Origin: Trichobilharzia regenti
Lineage: Eukaryota > Platyhelminthes > Trematoda > Strigeidida > Schistosomatidae
Length of the DNA: 64,000 nt
Direction of reading: 5' to 3'
Assembly (NCBI GenBank): GCA_944472135.2
Contig: OX235262.1
Coordinates: forward strand, 60,236,440 to 60,300,439
Positions 63,091 through 64,000 of the stretch are shown piece by piece. Every line of letters begins with the position of its first letter. Positions within the stretch are counted from its first letter, which is position 1. The translations under genes were made by a program, and so were the position numbers. The notes beneath the pieces are model-generated. The model was not told the DNA's origin. It searched no databases and worked only from the letters and a program-made list of their open reading frames with translations.

Positions 63091-64000
63091 GAAGTTGAAA
63101 ATTGCCTAGAGCCGAAGTTTAGACGCAAACTCCCGAATGAAAGTAAATGGTATGAGTCCGCTACTTCAGAAGGACACCGAACTGTATACTTCAGAAAAAC
63201 ATATATTACTAGGCGCTCGCTTTTCTTTTACATAGCTCATGCACTCTGACTTTTGTGTTTAACTCCTTTTAAACCTCGTAAGTAGGTGAAATTATCACCT
63301 GTCTTTCACTTTAAACTAATTGTTCGCAGAAAAGACTGTAAAATATCGGGAAAATAATATTTCCTGAAAAAAAACAATAAAAAACGATGAACCCCATGCC
63401 TGTTATATATTTTGAATTATTAACACCTTTTAAATACTTCTGCACCTGTCTGCTGGTTTTCTTGTGTCTTCTTCTCTTTTCAAACATACTGCTTTCAACG
63501 AAGGTACAGCGCTGCAATTCTCTACTTATTCGTGATATTGCTAGCTCATCTGGTGAATAACGGGATCATCGGTATTATAAAATCTGCTAACAAGTTCAAA
63601 GTGGGTCCCATAAACAACTGGAAATGTCACAAATATGATGTACTTACAGGTGAATTTAAAGTTTAATAGACTTTAAAACTCTTTCTGAATGATTTACTGA
63701 TAATTATTGTTTATTCTGCATCTCTTATGTAATACGTCAGCACCTGTACAGAAATGCTACTTACCTTCCTCAACTAACGCAATCATTCATGATTCCCGCG
63801 TGAAATTGACATGTATTTTTTTTTCAATCACAGTTTAGATTTGATGCTATATCTATTTCCTTATTTCGACACTTCATTTTAAATGTTTCTCTCACATTTA
63901 CCAGTATTCAACTTATTTCTAAATTAACAAATCATATTATATGTCCTATAAGTTTTCATAAATGTACATATGTTCATGCCTGTAAAAATGGCTGGTTTCT
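63091..64000. other. No recognisable gene
   Basis: AT-rich sequence. The last bases (ATGCCTGTAAAAATGGC) look like the start of another LINE 3' end that runs out of the window. Confidence 0.5.

Noticed and set aside
62787..63517. Hydrophobic Phe-rich frames on minus near the end
   Set aside because: They translate A/T-rich tails of LINE 3' ends.
1..64000. CRISPR array, bacterial operon, phage or toxin-antitoxin system
   Set aside because: No regularly spaced short repeats other than the 142-bp, 195-bp and simple repeats, no ribosome binding sites with dense ORFs, and clear eukaryotic introns and retrotransposons.

Overview
The window looks like nuclear DNA of a blood fluke (trematode, Schistosoma or a close relative such as Trichobilharzia). 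The reasons are an SM-alpha-type unit with hammerhead-ribozyme remnants, RTE-clade elements of the SR2 type, a Kabuki/CsRn1-clade LTR element of the Boudicca type, CR1-like elements, a tRNA-derived SINE, very short introns (48 bp in the one clear gene), and AT-rich, repeat-dense sequence. No bacterial, plasmid or phage feature and no CRISPR array is present. Species cannot be decided from sequence alone.

Region by region. 1-4.9 kb: a broken LINE endonuclease ORF in a stretch bounded by a 96-bp direct repeat and containing a 114-bp inverted repeat. 4.9-14.66 kb: a large inverted repeat with two arms of about 3.6 kb, nearly identical, around a 2.5-kb spacer that holds a Penelope-like RT fragment and a second decayed endonuclease copy. 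The right arm runs into a 387-base N gap. 15-23 kb: the 5' part of the one confidently identified host gene, PTPA (PP2A activator, minus strand, three coding exons). Its introns carry SINEs and an SM-alpha inverted pair, and oppositely oriented SR2-like 3' ends lie on both sides. 23-35 kb: mostly decayed RTE and CR1 pieces, a full-length tRNA-SINE and two weak host-exon candidates.

35.2-39.4 kb: a BEL/Pao-type LTR element that keeps gag but no recognisable pol, and contains a tandem repeat split by a solo LTR. 39.4-43.3 kb: a third, more diverged copy of the large repeat. 43.3-51.1 kb: a CR1-like element split by a Ty3/gypsy element (gag, protease, pol on minus), which is itself split by a CR1-type 3' end. 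51.98-56.66 kb: a complete Ty3/gypsy element with two LTRs that look identical, a 4-bp target duplication and one 1362-codon gag-pol ORF, so probably a very recent insertion. 57.1-63.1 kb: a CR1-like element with an 867-codon ORF whose N-terminal endonuclease half is missing and replaced by LTR-element-like sequence; a SINE sits in the upstream ORF, and a tandem array of about 142 bp per unit fills the 3' region.

The retrotransposons do not act together as one system; they are layers of nested insertion. I did not find a convincing new multi-gene system. The most unusual items are the large palindrome, the LTR/LINE chimera, the compact young gypsy element whose likely primer site overlaps its start codon, the conserved SINE 3' hairpin, and the mutated hammerhead in a PTPA intron. 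All homology calls come from reading the sequence; no database search was run.
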